Below are positions 45,978-56,214 of a stretch of DNA of 64,000 nt, in pieces; the first letter of the stretch is position 1; the number at the start of each line of letters is the position of its first letter. The translations under genes were made by a program, and so were the position numbers. The stretch comes from Streptomyces sp. MNU76 (GTDB taxonomy: Bacteria; Actinomycetota; Actinomycetes; Streptomycetales; Streptomycetaceae): contig NZ_JAJKLK010000019.1 in NCBI RefSeq assembly GCF_020982545.1, forward strand, positions 1,116,001 to 1,180,000, in the 5' to 3' direction. The notes under the pieces are model-generated. The model was given only the letters and a program-made list of their open reading frames with translations, was not told where the DNA came from and did not search any database.

Positions 45978-48900
45978 TCAGGTGGTCGGCGGTTCGATGT
46001 CCGAGTCGAGTCGTTTCCCGGACAGAATCGCCCGGGTCGTGGGGTGTGCCTCGCCCAGCTTCTCCCGGGCCCTCGTCGCGGCCTCCTCCGCCAACTGCCC
46101 CGCCTCCTCGGTGCGGCCGATCGCCCGCAGGCTCAGGCCCAGGTTGGACGTGATGCTGATGGCGTCGTAGTGGTCGGGCCCCAGGATGTCGAGGAAGTAC
46201 CGCCGCGCACGCCGGTCCCACTCGACCGCCTGCTCCAGGTCGCCCGCCAGGAAGAGGTCGTTCGCGTGATTGATCATGCAGCTGAGGCTGTACGGGTGAC
46301 TCTCCCCGACGATCCGTGACATCTGGTGCAGAGCCCGGTGGGACAGCTCGCAGGCGGATTCCGTACTGCCCGTCAGTCGCCGGTACACCGAGAGGTTGGT
46401 GGCGCAGGCCAGCGTGACGGGGTGTTCCGCGCCCAGGTAGGCGCTGTAGCGGTCCATCGCCCGCTCGGCCAGCTGCCGTGCCCGCTGTGGCTCCCCGAGC
46501 GCCGCCAGGTCGGAGGCGAGACCGCAGGCCGCGGCGAGCGTGTCCGTGTGCTCCGTGCCGTGCGCCTCGACGTACCGGGAGTGGATGTCCTCGTCGATCT
46601 TTCTCGCCTGTTCGTAGTCACCGGCCCGACGCAGCGCCACGGCGAGGTTGCGGCGCGTCCTCAGCGTCTCCATATGGCTGTCCCCGAGGGTCTGTTCGTA
46701 CCACTGGACGGTGGCGCGCAGCAGGTCCAGGGCTTCCCTCAGGCTCCCCGTCTCCCGCAGATCCCGGGCGTAGTTGCTGGCGAACAGCAGGGAGTAGAAG
46801 TTGTCCCGGCCGCGAGCCTCGCTCTGCTGCCGGTAGGCGAGTTCGTGGAGATCCAGGGCCGCCCGGCGGTCGCCCGCGAGGTACTCCGACATACCGAGGT
46901 TGTTGGTGTACATCAGCGTGCGCGGGTGGTCGTCGCCCAGTGTCCGCAGGGCTCCGTCGAGGGTCTGACGGTCGAGCTCCCGGGCCTCGAGGTAGCGACC
47001 CAGGGCGCGCAGGTCGGCGGCGACGTTCCCGGCGGCCGCGAGCGTGTGCGCGTAGTCCGGGCCCTTGGTGCGGTGGAACCGCTCGAAGGTGTCCCGGTCG
47101 ATCTCGTGCGCCGTCTTCAGCCGCCCCCTGGAGCGGAGCACGTTGCCGAGCTGGATGCGCAGCATCAGGGTCTGTGGGTCGTCGGGGTGCCCGATCCCGC
47201 ACGCCTTCCAGCGGGCCAGTGTGCGTTCCGCGAGCTCCTGGCCATCCGTGTGCAGGCCGCGTTTCCACAGGTAACGCACGGAATCGGTGACCCACTTGCG
47301 CACTTCGGGGTCCGGGCTCTCGGCTGCCAGGCTGGGCCGCAGATGGGGAAGGAGTTCCGCATAGCGGTCCCAGTCCCCCGGTACGTCGGGGTCGCCCGGG
47401 TCGGCGTCCACCAGCGCGGCGTGCACCACACCGCGGGCCTGTGGTGTGCGTGTCTCGTCGACCTGGTCGCGGATGACGGCCTGCACCAGCCGGTGCACCG
47501 TGAGGGTCGCGCTGCTCTGGTCGCTCTTGGCCAGGCCGAACCGGTTGATCGCCCGGACGAGTTGGGCCACCGCCATCTCGTCGCGCGGCTCGCCCGGCGG
47601 CAGGGTCAACGCCTTGGTGACGGCCTTGCTGTAGAGGAGTCGCAACGGAATGGGGTCGGGTCCGAAGAAGGAGCAGATCTCCAGCATCTCGGCCGCCGCC
47701 TGGTTCACCCGGCGCAGCTCGTCCACCGCCAGGTTCCAGGTCGCCGCGGCGGAGCGCGGGTAGTCCCGCTGCGGTAGCCGGGTCGTCTGCAGCACCTCGG
47801 TGAGGCGGCCCCTGAGCAGCTCCAGATAGGTGGCCACCGGCATGCTGCTCTCGCTCAGCCACACCGCGGCCTGGGCGACCGCGAGCGGCAGGTCGCCCAG
47901 CTCCCTGGCCACCTCGTCGGCGTCGGAGGCCGTGAGCCCGGTGTTGAGGCGGTGCAGCAGGTCGGTGCTCTCCTGGCGCTGGAACACCTCGACCTCGACC
48001 AGCCCCGCGTCGTTCACCCAGGTCCGGTCACGGGAACTGAGCAGGACGTGTCCGCCGGGCGGCCCGGTCGGGATGAACTCCGCGAGCTGTTCGGGGCGTC
48101 CGGCGTTGTCGTAGACCAGAAGCCAGCGGTCGAAGGGTTCTCCCCGGCGCAGCGCCCTCAGCACCGACTCCGCGGTGCTCACCATGTCCTCGCCGACCTC
48201 CAGGCCGAGACGCGGCGCGAGATCGGCCAGGGCCGGGCGGATCAGACCGGGTTGCGCGGCGGTGACCCACCAGACCACGTCATAGGCTGCTTTGAAACGG
48301 TGTGCGTACTCTTGGGCGATTTGCGTCTTTCCTACGCCTCCGAGTCCGTAGAGGACCTGGGTGGTGCTGCCGGAGGTGAAGCCGTTGCGCAGCCGTTCCA
48401 GCAGGAAACCCCGGCCGGTGAAGGAGACGTTCCTGGAGGGGACGCGCTGCACCGCGGGGACGTGCCGGGGAACGGCGGGGCGGGCGAGCCGGGAACCGGT
48501 GCGACGCTGCCCGGGATACGGGCGCGGCGGACCGGGCCGACGACCGACAGCAGCTGGGCCTCGGCCTCCTCGGGGGTGCAGTGGGTGAGGTCGGCGGCGT
48601 ACCGCCCCCCGAAGGGATCCCGAGCAGTGGTTTCGCCCTCCTGGACGCGCACCGCCAGCAGTGCTCCGTCGGCGCTCTGATGACCTCGCAACTGCTTCCA
48701 GACGTCCTGGGCGCGCCGCTGCACCATGTACTCGGGGGAGAGCAGGGCGAGCAGCCGTCCGCGTCCCTTCAGGACGGGGGTGACCTCGGGCAGCGCCCCG
48801 GCGCCCGGCTCGGCGGCGCTGTGCAGCGAGACCTGGTATCCGATCCCCTCCAGCCGGGCCGCGATCCACTCCGCCCACATGCGGTCGGCCGAGGCGTAGC

Positions 48901-49948
48901 TGACGTGGATGCGCGGCCACGACGTCCTGGGGTCGAGGTAGGCGGCACGCATCCGCTGCCGCTCCTCCTCCGGATGGGGGACGAGGGATCGCACCCGGCC
49001 GTCGGTGACCCACGCGGTGAGCCGCTCGAAAGCCGCGAGCAGGTTGCCCGGCTGGGAGGGCCGGTCCCGGACCGTGGTCGGGATCTCGGCGTAGGCGTAG
49101 TACTTCTTGTAGGGGATCTCGACCTCTCCCCAGTACTGTTCGTGCTCCGGTTCGGCCAGCCAGGCGAGGAACGGTCCGAACTCGGCACGAGCCAGGTCCC
49201 GGCCCCATTCGAGCAGTTCCTGTTCGCCGTCCTCGACCCGCATGGGGACCGGGAGGATGCGTACGGGGTGGCGCGCCTCCGAGGCCACCGACTGCGCGAC
49301 GTCCAGGCCGCCCTCGATGCTCTGGTGGTTCAGCACGAACCCGTCGACGAGGACGTCCGGCATCACGGTGGTGCAGATCCCCGAGATGTCACTGACACCC
49401 GTGCGGCTGTCGATGAGGACGTAGTCGTACGAGGCCTTCATCTCCTCCCGCAGTGCCTGGAGGAAGGCACCGCCGCCGAGGCGTTCGTAGAACGCGCGCC
49501 AGTTGAAGCTGGTGACGTCCGCGGAGTACGACGGGGACATGCGCCCCGCGGGCAGGAAGTCGAGCCGGCCACCGGCGGGGAACCGAAGGTCCAGGCCGGT
49601 GGTGCGAGCGCCGAGCCGTGCGTGGGACCGCAGTTCGTCGTCGCTCATCACCGTGGTCTCGGCGCCGGAATCAGGCGGCTCCCCGGGGCGTATCACCTGT
49701 CCGACGAAGGCGTTCACCATGTTGATCAGGCCGTCGGTGTCCCGAAGCTTCGGGTCGAGGAGGAAGGGGCGCAGATAACGGTGCAGGCCGGGAGCCTCGA
49801 GGTCCCAGTCGACCAGCAGCACCCGCTTGCCGTTGCTGGCCATGATCCAACCGACGTTGACCAGGGCCATCGTGCGGCCGGTGCCACCTTTGTAGGAGTA
49901 GAAGGTGACTATCCTGCCGGCGTCCCGAGCCTCGGCCTCAGAGCTCAT
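45978..49948 (-). pseudogene. fxsT: FxsT: ParA-like/TIR-like/NB-ARC/TPR protein with one apparent frameshift
   Basis: Two long reading frames make one protein. Residues ~11-320 are a ParA/CpsD-like ATPase (FYSYKGGTGRTMALVNVGW, DWDLEAPGLHRYL). Residues ~340-450 are a TIR-like domain (RIHVSYASADRMWAEWIAAR). The second frame begins with an NB-ARC STAND NTPase (VLYGLGGVGKTQIAQEYAHR, ~530-550) and continues through many TPR-type repeats (~750-1310). The join at ~48475 needs one extra G in a run of four (plus strand). With it the gene is 3972 bases, exactly 1324 codons, so a base-calling error is likely. The start overlaps the fxsC end by 11 bases. This is the FxSxx-COOH system TPR protein; its biochemical role is not known. 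Confidence 0.88.
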
Positions 49949-51239
49949 CGTCCTGATCCTTCTGCAGGGGGGTACGACCCGGCTGCTCGGTCGGATCGTC
50001 GGTGCTGTGCGGTGGTGTGTACGGGACACTGAGTCCGGGCATGGGCGGTACCGACGGTGCGGCGGGCAGCCGGCGCGGAGCGGCCTTCTCCATGAGACGG
50101 TTCTGGGCGACCACCACCATGCGGGCCAGCCGGTCCTCGAACCGATGTCTTTCGACCTGGACCTGGAACAGCGGATCGTAGGGGTCGTTGCGCCGCATCC
50201 AGTTGCGTCTGAAGACCTGTTGAAGGTCGGTCCACAGCGTCTCGTCACCGGATTCCTCGTCCGTCTCGTGACACGGCACGAGGACGCCGGTGACGGGGTG
50301 GTTCTGCCGGTCGTAGTCGGACAGCGGAGCGCGGTACCGGCTTTCCCGGGCCGCCCACGCGTCGACGAGCAGCACGGACGTCTGGTTGTTGTACATGGCC
50401 TCGTCGAGCTTCTCGCCGAGGCCCCGGTCGACGACTTCCAGACTGGTCGTGCACCCCTCGTCGATGATGACGCGCTGAGCCCGTAGGGCCACGGTGGGAT
50501 GGATCGGAGGGTGGTACGGCGTCCAGTCGAGCGGTGAGGGCCCGTAGTACTCGCGCCGCTGCCGGCCCGCGGGCAGGGGGTCGGTGACGCCCGCCGCGAT
50601 GAACATCCGGACGTGACCCGTGCTGTGTCTCCCCGGCCCCGCGGGTTCCCGTCCTTCGAAGGGGCTGCGCACGGCCCCGAGGTCGAGGCCCGGCGCGCGG
50701 GGCAGCCGGAAGTGATCGGCCACGTGGTGCACCCGCTTCGCGACGAGTTCCAGGACGGCGCGGTAGGCGCGGCCCCCGGGGGCGGAACGCAGCAGTCCCA
50801 TCAGCCCCTGCTCCAGGTAGTCCTGGCCCATCGCCGGTTCGAAGTACTGGTACTTGCTGATCTCCGGTGGCATCGCATGGTGCAGGGGGGTCCACAGGAC
50901 CGGTATGAGCGCCGGAACCTCGATGTCGGTCTGCTCCCGATACCTCAGCAGCCGGGATTCGAACGCGGCCCATTCCTTGCCGCAGTAGAGGCTGTCGACG
51001 TAACCGGGCGAGCACAGGGCCACCACGGCCCGACAATGCCCGATCTCGCTGCCGAGCGTGCTTTCCCAGTCCATGCCCAGGCCGATCCGCTGGATGTCGA
51101 GGAACGGCTGTTGTCCGCTGCAGTCCGCGCCCAGACGGCTCAGCTCCGCGACCAGGTCGTCGTAGAAACGGCCCACGAAGGCGCTGCCACGATCGTCCCG
51201 GCGCGCATAGCTGAGGAAGAAGTACGGCTCTCTCTCCAA
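49938..51239 (-). CDS. fxsC: TIR-like protein FxsC
   Basis: A 433-aa protein. The N-terminal TIR-type domain (~4-170) starts PYFFLSYARRDDRGSAFVGR and contains CRAVVALCSPGYVDSLYCGK-EW. A second alpha/beta region (~205-400) has VRMFIAAGVTDPLP, SVLLVDAWAARES and VTGVLVPCHETDEES. The C-terminus is Pro-rich. TIR domains bind partners or cleave NAD; whether this one is catalytic cannot be told from the motif alone. It lies between fxsA and fxsT and overlaps fxsT. Confidence 0.88.
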   Translation of the reverse strand: MEREPYFFLSYARRDDRGSAFVGRFYDDLVAELSRLGADCSGQQPFLDIQRIGLGMDWESTLGSEIGHCRAVVALCSPGYVDSLYCGKEWAAFESRLLRYREQTDIEVPALIPVLWTPLHHAMPPEISKYQYFEPAMGQDYLEQGLMGLLRSAPGGRAYRAVLELVAKRVHHVADHFRLPRAPGLDLGAVRSPFEGREPAGPGRHSTGHVRMFIAAGVTDPLPAGRQRREYYGPSPLDWTPYHPPIHPTVALRAQRVIIDEGCTTSLEVVDRGLGEKLDEAMYNNQTSVLLVDAWAARESRYRAPLSDYDRQNHPVTGVLVPCHETDEESGDETLWTDLQQVFRRNWMRRNDPYDPLFQVQVERHRFEDRLARMVVVAQNRLMEKAAPRRLPAAPSVPPMPGLSVPYTPPHSTDDPTEQPGRTPLQKDQDDEL

Positions 51240-51399
51240 AGCACCCCCCGGCCGCCGTATCCGGCCGCAGGCGTTTCACCGCGCCTGAGAGCCGGGACAC
51301 GTGCGTAGCAACGTGATACCCAGCTGGGCGGAGGCTCAACTCACCGCGGAGGGAAGGATCGTAGTTGGCCGAAAGGAGGCGAGACGGGCTGCCGGTGCG

Positions 51400-51570
51400 T
51401 CAGAGAAGGGCCGACGAGAACGCGGCGAAGCTCTCGCCCGAGGGGAAGCGCACATCGTGGAGCACCGACGCGAGGACCGTGTCCGGCAGGTCGTCCAACG
51501 CGTCCATGGGCAGGTCGGTGATGTCCACCAGGTCCGAGACGTACTCGGAGCCGCTCGTCTCTCTCAGCAC
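51400..51570 (-). CDS. fxsA: FxsA: FxSxx-COOH-type cyclophane RiPP precursor
   Basis: A 56-aa peptide. The acidic leader VSDLVDITDLPMDALDDLPD is followed by TVLASVLHDVRFPSGESF and the end AAFSSALL. The F-S-S near the C-terminus is the presumed site of cyclophane formation by FxsB, although the canonical FxSxx end would stop one residue earlier. GTG 51570 is chosen because a purine-rich AGAAAGG lies upstream and the leader then has normal length; an upstream start would add a basic non-conserved stretch. It is the first gene of the fxs operon. Confidence 0.75.
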   Translation of the reverse strand: MLRETSGSEYVSDLVDITDLPMDALDDLPDTVLASVLHDVRFPSGESFAAFSSALL

Positions 51571-51869
51571 CTGCAGTGCCTTTCTACCCCGCACGCGCCG
51601 ACTTCGGCGGGCGTGCCTGTTGTCCGGTGCCACGCCGGAGCACCGGGCGACGGGACAGAGCCTAATGCCCAAAAGCAGCTCCGTTACGCAGTCGGAAGCC
51701 CGGTGCCAGGAAATTCGTGCCCTTTGCCGACGGTGATCGGTTGTAGCGGTTCTGGCCGGAGAAGGACGCTCCCGGGCGGGGCCTGCAGGAAGGTGGGGTT
51801 CCGGGTGTCGATCTCTTGGGGTGGGCAGGGTTTTCGGCAGGTAGGTGTGTCGGGCCGGGAGGGGACCAC

Positions 51870-52043
51870 ATGTGGGTGGCGTTGGCGATACTCGGCGTGC
51901 TCGTTGTGTTCAACGGTGAGTTCCGGGTGCTGGCGGTCGCCGCCGGAGCGCTCCTGTTGTGGGTCGGGCACAAGCGCAGCAGCATGCTGCTGACGGCGGT
52001 CGGGGCGGGTTTCCTCGCGCTGATGCTGTACGCGGCGTACTGA
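51870..52043 (+). CDS. Small two-helix membrane protein
   Basis: A 57-aa protein with two hydrophobic helices (VALAILGVLVVF, ~3-14, then AVAAGALLLWVG and LLTAVGAGFLALMLYAAY) separated by HKRSS. A GGGAGGGGA ribosome-binding site lies before ATG 51870. No family is assigned. It stands alone between the fxsA promoter region and a convergent threonine-synthase-like gene. Confidence 0.6.
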   Translation: MWVALAILGVLVVFNGEFRVLAVAAGALLLWVGHKRSSMLLTAVGAGFLALMLYAAY

Positions 52044-52075
52044 GCCCGGCCCGCCCTGGGCCCTGTCGTCGTCGG

Positions 52076-53182
52076 TCAGCTCCCCGCCAGCCCCGTCTTC
52101 ACGCCCGCGCCGCACAGCGGCACCACCGCCGTGCGCGACCCGAGCGCTCCCTCCCGTACCGCCGCCCAGCAGGCCACGCCCGTGGACTCGACGTACAGGC
52201 CGCGGGAGGCCAGGTCGCGTTGGGCGTGGCGGATCTGGTCCTCCGTCACGGTGAGGAAGGCGCCGCCCGAGTCGCGTACGGCGCGGAGGATCTGGCGGGC
52301 CCGGGGCGGGCGCGGGATGGCGATGCCCTCGGCGAAGGTGGGTGCCACGGGGGTGGTCCCGACGAGGTCGTCCGCGCCCTCGGTCCAGGCGTGGGCGAGC
52401 GGAGCCACGGCGGCGGACTGGACGGCGAAGAGGGCGGGCCGGCGGTCGATGAGGCCCGCCGCGTGCAGTTCGGCGACGGCCAGGGAGGCGCCCAGCAGCA
52501 GCGTACCGTTGCCCACCGGGACGACGATCACCTCGGGGAGGCGCCCGCCGAGGTCCTCCCACAGTTCGTGGACGTACGTCTTGGTGCCGTGCAGGAAGTA
52601 CGGGTTGTAGACGTGCGAGGCGTAGAAGACGCCGTCCTCGTCCGCCGCCGCGCGGGCGACCCGGGCCGTGGCCTCGCGGTCGCCGTCGACGAGGTGGAGC
52701 TGCGCGCCGTGCGCTCCGATCTGCTCCAGCTTCTTGTCCGACGTGCCGACCGGGACGTACACCGTGCAGGGCAGCGCGGCCCGCGCGCAGTACGCGGCGA
52801 CCGCCGTGCCGGCGTTGCCGCTGCTGTCGGCGATCACCTGCCGGGGCCCCAGCCGAAGGGCCAGCTCGGCGAGGAGCACCGCGCCCCGGTCCTTGAAGGA
52901 CAGCGTCGGCATCAGGAAGTCGAGCTTGGCCCGGATGCCCTCCCGCAGTTCTACGAGCGGGGTCCGGCCCTCGCCCAGCGAGACCGTGGGTGACGCCAGG
53001 GGGAGGCATTCCGCGTAGCGCCAGAGCGAGTTCACCCGGCCGGAGAGGGACTTGAGCGATGCCGGTGTGGGCGCGAAGTCCAGGTCCAGGGGGCCTCGGC
53101 AGGCCGGGCAGCACCAGGCGAGGGAGGCGGCGGGGACGCGCGTTCCGTCCGTCGGGCAGAAGCGATCCGGCAGAGGGGTCAT
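52076..53182 (-). CDS. PLP-dependent threonine-synthase-like enzyme
   Basis: A 368-aa fold-type II PLP enzyme. The N-terminal Cys cluster (C9, C24, C25, C28; CPTDG then CCPACRG) forms a zinc-ribbon-like head. The PLP Lys is K97 in MPTLSFKDRGAVLLAELALR. The phosphate-binding region has VIADSSGNAGTAVAAYCARA and VVPVGNGTLLLGASLA. It resembles ThrC, but dehydratase or other lyase activity is possible; no thrA or thrB lies nearby. It is divergent from the DUF4190 gene. Confidence 0.82.
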   Translation of the reverse strand: MTPLPDRFCPTDGTRVPAASLAWCCPACRGPLDLDFAPTPASLKSLSGRVNSLWRYAECLPLASPTVSLGEGRTPLVELREGIRAKLDFLMPTLSFKDRGAVLLAELALRLGPRQVIADSSGNAGTAVAAYCARAALPCTVYVPVGTSDKKLEQIGAHGAQLHLVDGDREATARVARAAADEDGVFYASHVYNPYFLHGTKTYVHELWEDLGGRLPEVIVVPVGNGTLLLGASLAVAELHAAGLIDRRPALFAVQSAAVAPLAHAWTEGADDLVGTTPVAPTFAEGIAIPRPPRARQILRAVRDSGGAFLTVTEDQIRHAQRDLASRGLYVESTGVACWAAVREGALGSRTAVVPLCGAGVKTGLAGS

Positions 53183-53404
53183 GCACGCAGGTTAGTTCGG
53201 GGAGCCGGGTCGGCAGGTGCGGCAGAGACGGCTGTGGTCGCGGCGGAGGGGAGGGTGGCCGCGAGCCCCGCGTACGCCGCGACCCCCGCGTACTCGGCGT
53301 CACCCAGCGCCGCCCCGGCGTGTTCAACGTGCCCGGCACCCGCTTACCATGCGCCCAGTCGTACGTCAGTTCCCCTCTGCTCGCCGCAAGGAGTACCCGC
53401 ACCC

Positions 53405-54622
53405 GTGGCCACACCCCCGCCCTTCGGGCCCCAGCCGCCTCACGGAGGTGGCCCGTTCCCGCCGCCGGGGCAGCCGCAGCCGGGGGCCGGGCAGCCGTAT
53501 CCGCATGGAGCGGCCGCCGAGCCCTGGGGTCGGGCCTGGGGGCAGCCGTATCCGGCGTGGGCGCCGACCTCGCCCGTCAACGGGCTCGCGATCGCCGCGC
53601 TCGTGCTCGGGGTGCTCTGCTTCCTGCCGGGGATCGGGCTGGTCCTGGGCGTCGTCGCGCTGCTGCAGATCAAGAAGAGGGGGGAACGCGGCAAGGGCAT
53701 GGCGGTGGCCGGAATCGTGCTGTCGACGGTGGGGGCGCTGCTGATGACCCTCGCCTTCACCACGGGCGGCGCGCGCGACGCGTACGAGGGCTTCCGCTCA
53801 GCGGCGAGCGGCGCGGGTGGCACATTCTCCGTGGCGAAGGGCGAGTGCTTCGACTCGCGCAGCGGCTCCCTGGAGGGGTACGCGTACGACGTCGACATCG
53901 TGCCGTGCGACGGTGCGCACGACGCCGAGGTGTTCGCTTCCTTCGCGATGCCGGACGGCGGCGGTGACTTCCCTGGCGACGACGCCGTCACCGATGTCGC
54001 CGACGACCGGTGCCACCCGTACTCGGAGGCGTACGCGATGGACACCTGGGCGCTCCCGGCCGACGTCGACGTCTACTACTTCACGCCCACGCGGGATAGC
54101 TGGCGTTACGGCGACCGTGAGATCACCTGCATGTTCGGCAACGTCGACCCGAAGGCCCACCTGACGGGCTCGCTGCGGCAGGACCGGACGACCCTCGACG
54201 ACGACCAGCTCGCCTTCCTGGAGGCCGACGCGATCCTGAACGGCGCCTTCGACGGGATGCCTGAGACGGAGTACGTCGAGGACGACCTGGCCGGGCACAA
54301 GGAGTGGGCGGCTCAGGTGGTCGACGCCTTGGAGCGGCAGACGGCCGCCTTGCGCGCGCACGACTGGGAACCCACCGCCGAGCGGGACGTCACCGACTAC
54401 GCCGCGGCCCTGGACGAGGCGCGCGAGGAGTGGGAGGCGGCGCACGAGGCGGACGACGCCGACGACTTCACCGACCACTGGGACGCGGCGCACCGGCTGA
54501 CCGACGGATCCAAGGCCATCACCGCGCGCGAGGCTCTGGGGCTGGCCACCGAACCGCCGACGTACGACGACGAGGGCACCGGCGGGGGCGACGGCGAGGA
54601 CGGGCCCGGCGCGGAGGTGTGA
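53405..54622 (+). CDS. DUF4190 membrane protein with septum-formation-like domain
   Basis: A 405-aa protein. The N-terminal ~65 residues are Pro/Gly-rich. DUF4190 has two membrane helices (NGLAIAALVLGVLCFLPGIG and LVLGVVALLQIKKRG, then GMAVAGIVLSTVGALLMTLA). The external domain has Cys in AKGECFDSRSG, IVPCDGAHDAEVFASF and DRCHPYSEAY, the septum_form (DUF4247-like) pattern. A helical acidic C-terminus follows. AAGGAG lies upstream of GTG 53405. The role is unknown, possibly septum or wall related. Confidence 0.82.
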   Translation: MATPPPFGPQPPHGGGPFPPPGQPQPGAGQPYPHGAAAEPWGRAWGQPYPAWAPTSPVNGLAIAALVLGVLCFLPGIGLVLGVVALLQIKKRGERGKGMAVAGIVLSTVGALLMTLAFTTGGARDAYEGFRSAASGAGGTFSVAKGECFDSRSGSLEGYAYDVDIVPCDGAHDAEVFASFAMPDGGGDFPGDDAVTDVADDRCHPYSEAYAMDTWALPADVDVYYFTPTRDSWRYGDREITCMFGNVDPKAHLTGSLRQDRTTLDDDQLAFLEADAILNGAFDGMPETEYVEDDLAGHKEWAAQVVDALERQTAALRAHDWEPTAERDVTDYAAALDEAREEWEAAHEADDADDFTDHWDAAHRLTDGSKAITAREALGLATEPPTYDDEGTGGGDGEDGPGAEV

Positions 54623-54769
54623 TCGCATCCATAGTGGGGAGAAAGTGCCTGCGTAAAGCCCTCCCCGGGTGCATGTCATCACATCGAGTGATTCTCTGGC
54701 CTTTGCTTGCATGGCTGAACCCACGGTTGCCAGGCTGTTGCTGTCTGTACATCCAGATGGGAGCGGCCA

Positions 54770-55522
54770 GTGACTTTCGGTGAGCAGCCGGCGTACTTGC
54801 GTGTCGCGGGTGATCTCCGCAGGAAGATCGTGAACGGATCGCTGCCGCCGCACACCCGCCTCCCCTCCCAGGCCCGTATCCGCGAGGAGTACGGCGTCTC
54901 GGACACGGTCGCGCTGGAGGCCCGCAAGGTCCTCATGGCCGAGGGACTGGTGGAAGGTCGCTCAGGGTCGGGCACATATGTGCGAGAGCGGCCGGTGCCG
55001 CGCCGGGTCGCCCGCTCCGGGTTCCGGCCCGCCGGGGGCGCCACCCCCTTCCGTCAGGAGCAGGCCGACGCCGGGGCGCGCGGCACCTGGGAGTCGCGCA
55101 GCGAGCAGGTCGAGGCAGGACCCACGGTCGCCGAGCGGCTCGCGATCCAGCCCGGCGACCGCGTGATGTGCACCAGGTACACCTTCCGGGACGCGGGCGA
55201 GACGATGATGCTCTCCACCTCCTGGGAGCCCCTCGCCCTCACCGGCCGCACCCCCGTGATGCTCCCGGAGGAGGGGCCCCTCGGCGGTATGGGCGTCGTC
55301 GAGCGCATGGCCGCCATCGACGTGGTCGTGGACAACGTCACCGAGGAGGTCGGTGCCCGCCCCGGCCTGGCCGACGAACTGCTCGCCCTCGGCGGTGTCC
55401 CCGGGCATGTCGTCCTGGTCGTCCACCGCACCTACTTCGCCTCCGGACGCCCGGTGGAGACGGCGGACGTGGTGGTGCCGGCGGACCGTTACCAGGTGGC
55501 GTACCACCTGCCGGTGAAGTGA
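54770..55522 (+). CDS. GntR-family regulator with UTRA domain
   Basis: A 250-aa HutC-type regulator. The winged helix is at ~6-72 (AGDLRRKIVNGSLPPHTRLP, REEYGVSDTVALEARKVLMA, EGLVEGRSGSGTYV). The UTRA ligand domain is at ~95-245 (ERLAIQPGDRVMCTRYTFRD, VVDNVTEEVGARPGLADELL, VLVVHRTYFASGRPVETADV). The ligand is unknown. GTG 54770 begins the gene. No obvious target operon is adjacent. Confidence 0.88.
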   Translation: MTFGEQPAYLRVAGDLRRKIVNGSLPPHTRLPSQARIREEYGVSDTVALEARKVLMAEGLVEGRSGSGTYVRERPVPRRVARSGFRPAGGATPFRQEQADAGARGTWESRSEQVEAGPTVAERLAIQPGDRVMCTRYTFRDAGETMMLSTSWEPLALTGRTPVMLPEEGPLGGMGVVERMAAIDVVVDNVTEEVGARPGLADELLALGGVPGHVVLVVHRTYFASGRPVETADVVVPADRYQVAYHLPVK

Positions 55523-55968
55523 GGCCGGAAGGCGGCCCGTTCGGGAATCCGGCGGAATCCATGTGTAACGGACGGTGCCGCGGGCATGGGTCAAGTGGCC
55601 CTTGCCGGAGGGAAGTTGAAACCGTCACAGCCTTGGGGGAACCGTCCGAACGTAGTTCGAATTCGGTCGTTCTTGGCGACGGGTCGTCATGGCGCCCGGT
55701 AGGTGCCCGTTTCGCGCGAAGGGCGCGGGGCCGCTGCTCGTCGGAGCGTTGGGGGGTGCGCGGGTGGTGATCGGCGGCGCGTTCGACGGGGCGCGCCCCC
55801 CTCGTCCTGGCTGGTTGCATACCTCTTTGTGAGAAGTCGGATTCGCTGTGTGAAGGTTAGGCGTACGCTCGGGCATATGCGGATTGCGGTTTCCTTAGGT
55901 GGCGGGGCGCGGCGACATCCGGGGGCGGGGCCTGGAGGGGCCGGGGCGGGAAGGAGCGGTGGGGGTCG
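55523..55968. other. Intergenic region (446 bp)
   Basis: No reading frame with coding character on either strand. It carries the 3' end of the GntR transcript and the promoter of the SPOR-like gene. A less GC-rich stretch near 55812-55850 (GCATACCTCTTTGTGAGAAG) may be a promoter, but no box can be named. Confidence 0.4.
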
Positions 55969-56169
55969 ATGAACGACGGCACGATCACTCTTCCCTGGCT
56001 CGTCATACGGCAGGACGACAACGGCAATCGCTACCGGGTGGGCAGGTACGCGACGCGCGCCGAAGCGCAGAAGATCGCGGACAGTCTCGACGACCGCGGT
56101 CACAAGCAGCTCTACTGGGTCGAACGCATCGGGCAGAACAGTCAGAGCGGGATCAATGGGAGCAAGTGA
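55969..56169 (+). CDS. Small SPOR-like protein
   Basis: A 66-aa protein: ITLPWLVIRQDDNGNRYRVG then RYATRAEAQKIADSLDDRGH-KQLYWVERI, which resembles one SPOR repeat. The SPOR fold binds denuded peptidoglycan, but there is no signal peptide or membrane helix here, so it may act elsewhere. It is well conserved in streptomycetes as a stand-alone small protein. It is near the NUDIX gene and probably cotranscribed. Confidence 0.7.
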   Translation: MNDGTITLPWLVIRQDDNGNRYRVGRYATRAEAQKIADSLDDRGHKQLYWVERIGQNSQSGINGSK

Positions 56170-56214
56170 CGCACCCTGCCCGGCGTCCGTGTTCGCTCCC
56201 GTAGGCTCCCGCGC

